Source of the DNA: Centropus unirufus | Taxonomy: Eukaryota; Chordata; Aves; Cuculiformes; Centropidae | DNA length: 64,000 bases | Assembly (NCBI GenBank): GCA_013397695.1 | Contig: VYZI01000207.1 | Location: forward strand, 299,546-363,545 | Direction: 5' to 3' | Shown here: piece after piece, positions 61,446 to 64,000 of the stretch | How the letters are laid out: each line of letters opens with the position of its first letter | How positions within the stretch are numbered: the stretch's first letter is position 1 | Position numbers and translations under genes: made by a program | Notes under the pieces: model-generated | The model's input: the letters and a program-made list of their open reading frames with translations, nothing else | Databases searched by the model: none | Told to the model about the DNA's origin: nothing

Positions 61446-61486
61446 GTCTTCCTGGAGCCTTCTCTTCTCCAGGCTGAACAAGGCCA
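61446..61486 (-). mobile_element. CR1 LINE block separated from the copy at 61048
   Basis: GGTCTTCCTGGAGCCTTCTC then TTCTCCAGGCTGAACAAGG matches the antisense of the ORF2 segment encoding FSLEKRRLRG. It is on the same strand as 61048-61320 and in the expected order. About 125 bp of unrelated sequence lies between, where roughly 65 bp of CR1 is expected. Confidence 0.7.
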
Positions 61487-61761
61487 CATTTGGCAATTTT
61501 TATCATTGCATGGGAAGAGTAGACCAGCCTGGTGCTTTATGTCTACAGGTGCAGATCTTCCTTTTTTAAGCAGGAAGGTCTCCCATCTTCCCCACAGAGC
61601 AGTTTACAGCAGTTTCGGCTGGGAGATTTTTTTTTTCCAACCTATGAAAGTAAAGTTTCAAAGATGATAAAGACCTCTTGTGTGGTCAGTGGGTGACACA
61701 GCCATATCTGTTAGACTTGAGAATGAAACCTGAATGTGCTTCAGTATGGGTTGGGTTTATG

Positions 61762-61836
61762 TGGTCCTGCGAGAAGCAGGGATTTGGACTAGATGATCCT
61801 TATGGGTCCCTTCCAAATTGACATATTCTGATTCTC
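61762..61836 (+). mobile_element. CR1 LINE extreme 3' tip
   Basis: TTTGGACTAGATGATCCTTA, TGGGTCCCTTCCAAATTGAC and ATATTCTGATTCTCGG match the last roughly 75 bp of a CR1 subfamily with the GATGATCCTTATGGGTCCC tip, in sense orientation. Confidence 0.82.
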
Positions 61837-63531
61837 GGTCCAGGAGTGCAAAATAACCCACCACAAGGCTACAGAGCTCTTTGTTGGCACCAGCTGTGCT
61901 TGTAGAACCCAGCCCTCAAGCGCTGTAAATCCGGGACATTACTGGTCAGCACATGTAAATGCAGTTGAGCTATGGTCATCTAGAAGAAATCTTTGCTGTC
62001 AACTCTTATGTGTCGAAGGAAATGGCGTTTTGAGGTTCAAGTTTAAAAGTAGTATTCAGGTTCAGGAATAGCCAAAGATCTTTTAAACAGTGAAATGATG
62101 TGCACTGAAGATGTCGGAGCCAGAATTAGCACTGGAGGAGTGAATGGAAAGTGGGATTTTATAGCCATTTTGCTTTCAACTGGTTTTCCCTTAGCTTCTC
62201 TAAAATCTTCTCTCCAGCTCAAGCCTAGGTCTGAGCCCATCTGTTCACAGGTGTCTTCAATGTGACAGGGCCTTCTGCCACCTAGTGTTAATGCAGGCTC
62301 TCTCAGCAGGGTGCCATGAGGTAACTTATTAAGTGTCATTATTTATTAATAAGCCCCTCTCAATCGCTCGCAACTCTCTGTGAACGCTTAAAAAAGCAAT
62401 TCCTGCACCAGAGGGTTTCAGTATCAATCCAACAGCCTGCACAGCTTCTTGGGGTGATGTGTTTATTGAGGATGCCGTTTGCAAGGTGGGTCAAGCTGTT
62501 ATATAAATAATCCGTGGAGAATTTCAGTGATTGTGAATGTCTCTCCTCTGTAACAACTCTGTTAGCACTTCTCTCCCTCAGGTGAAACTATGGGATTCGG
62601 CCAAACTCAGGGCACTTCTGCTTCGAAATCTGTGCTCCCTCTGGATCAGGAAATTGTGTTAGACCGAAAGCAGCAGAGAACAAAAATTAGTTAAACAGAA
62701 ATTAGATAAAATAAAGAGTGATATTCCATTTAGACACTTAATCCATTGTCTCTGTGAAATGAAAATTCCCCATCATCACTGGTTTTCCCCTCTAGAGATT
62801 CCACCAGGGCACAACTGAGGACAATGAAATCCAGAGAATTGCACCCAGATTTCACAATAGCAATGTCAAAACTATTAAAACAGAAAAATAGGCTTTCTAA
62901 TACTTTATTAAGCCAAATAATAATGACTCCTACCATATGTTGACAGAAAGGAGGAAACTGCTTCGGTCTGAAGGACTGTGGGTTTTTCCTGTGGGTCCTT
63001 CCCCTAAGAAAATACTTAGTAGAGAACAGAGTAACCCTTTCCCCTTCTCCCCCCACCTCTGCGAGCCATCTTTGCTCCGGGATGCAGAGGGGGGCTGAGC
63101 AGCTCCTTCACAGGTTGATGTCTGGGAGCTTGGCCAAAAGGCTGTGCATGGCCTGGGCAGATTCTTAGCCCAGCCATGGCTTGGTGATGCCCTCGCTCCG
63201 AGTTCCCACCCTCCCCTCTTTTCTCCCTCCCACCTCTTCCAGGCCTTCCTGAGGAGCAAATGCCAGCATGGCTGCAAGCTGTAAACTTGATCCTCACCGT
63301 CGGACAGAAATGCTGACCTGGTCAGCAGGAACCAGGACCCAAAGAAGTGGAGGGTCTAATGCATCCGAGCATTAGTCAGCTGTGATACCAGGCGAGCTGG
63401 TTTTTCACCTTCTTTTGACCTCAACAGCTTCATCTTCTTCAAAAAGCATCCTTCAAACTGCAGTCTCTTTCCTTTCAACAATTAAGCTTTTCAAACACAG
63501 CTTAAAGAAAATAACTTTGGGTTCTTGTTAT

Positions 63532-63600
63532 CTCAAATTAATCACTCTGAGCACAGAGTAAGTAAAAAACTTGCTCTGTGCTCGGAGTGATTAATTTGAG
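63532..63600 (+). repeat. near-perfect inverted repeat, 31-bp stem with 7-nt loop
   Basis: The left arm 63532-63562 starts CTCAAATTAATCACTC; the right arm 63570-63600 ends GAGTGATTAATTTGAG; the loop is TAAAAAA. Twenty-nine of 31 positions are complementary. The two exceptions (T63548 with G63584, T63559 with G63573) are G.U wobbles in + strand RNA but A.C mismatches in - strand RNA. Pairing stops sharply outside the arms. The size is like a microRNA precursor, but the loop is short; a template-switch palindrome or a MITE are alternatives. Confidence 0.9.
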
Positions 63601-64000
63601 CCAATTCCTAGGATTGGTGGCTTACTTAGCTGATCAGTATCAGGCTAAAAACCCTCTAGAAATTTAGTTTCTGAGTTTTCTTAAACGGGAATTTCCGTGT
63701 GACAGGAATTCATTGCTGCTCTGTCAGAGCAGAGGATGCTGTGTCACAGTGAAAACAGAACAGACCGATGAACCAGGGGAGGCTGTTTCCAAAGCTGAGG
63801 TTTTGTACAGCCTTTTCTTCATTCAGATGATGTTTTTTTCCATCAGAAGTGATTTGAGGGCAAAGCCTGTGGCTGTGGTAAATGCATTTCTGGTGTTATT
63901 TTCCTGCTCTCAGTCCTTTATGCTGCCAGGAGGGGGGTGATGTTTCTTACCCCTTAGGCCCAGCCTCATTGTTCTTGCTGAGATCCGTGCCCTGCAGGGA

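Larger units (their letters stand above)
35676..64000 (+). other. MNAT1: MNAT1 intron, 5' portion only (at least 28.3 kb)
   Basis: The intron starts at the GTAAGT donor and continues past the window end, because the last MAT1 coding exon is not found. It holds the densest repeats of the window. Stretches in which I recognise nothing are 35682-37925, 38186-39499, 40081-40329, 40355-40984, 41082-44989, 45317-46313, 46331-48679, 49103-49423, 49683-50719, 51379-53785, 54346-55144, 55163-56373, 56441-57533, 59528-60209, 60358-61047, 61487-61761, 61837-63531 and 63601-64000. The statement that the last exon is absent rests on visual search for its encoded motif, not on alignment. Confidence 0.8.

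Overview
The window is a piece of a bird genome. It lies inside one protein-coding gene, MNAT1, which encodes MAT1, the assembly factor of the CDK-activating kinase, read on the + strand. Two coding exons are visible, at 4089-4214 and 35554-35675. Both are in frame, bounded by canonical AG and GT splice dinucleotides, and match the C-terminal part of MAT1 as I remember the vertebrate protein. Everything else is intron: at least 4.1 kb upstream, a complete intron of 31.3 kb between the exons, and at least 28.3 kb downstream. I found neither the final coding exon nor the earlier ones, so they should lie outside the window. I found no second gene, tRNA, rRNA, CRISPR array or bacterial feature.

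The bird assignment rests on the interspersed repeats. About two dozen fragments of the CR1 non-LTR retrotransposon lie on both strands. Most are 5'-truncated and end in the ATTCTATG-type 3' tip. Several carry the decayed C-terminal end of the CR1 ORF2 protein, and one reaches back into the reverse transcriptase domain with its catalytic FADD destroyed. At least two subfamily types are present: one with a tip reading AGAATCACCAGGTTGGAAAAG on the antisense strand, the other with a GGTTTGGGTTGGAAGG-like tip. Two or three fragments resemble older CR1 types shared with other sauropsids. There is also one probable endogenous-retrovirus LTR (39500-40080) and one ancient palindromic MITE-like element (60210-60357).

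Layout: 1-4088 intron with two CR1 pieces; 4089-4214 exon; 4215-35553 intron with CR1 pieces near 5.2, 8.9, 11.2, 15.7, 21.5, 27.5, 32.4 and 33.8 kb, a purine-rich G-rich block at 15.3-15.6 kb, and a possible decayed coding relic at 22.1-22.7 kb; 35554-35675 exon; 35676-64000 intron with the densest repeats (44.9-61.8 kb), including nested and abutting CR1 copies.

No undescribed multi-gene system is visible. The most unusual structure is a near-perfect 31-bp hairpin with a 7-nt loop at 63532-63600, whose only two mispairs become G.U wobbles in the RNA of the MNAT1 sense strand. Other items worth a second look are an inverted CR1 pair flanking the first exon, a CR1-in-CR1 nesting at 33.8-34.1 kb, a 33-nt strictly alternating pyrimidine-purine tract at 51346-51378, and the unidentified coding-like relic. 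Repeat boundaries were judged by eye and may be off by 10-30 bases.
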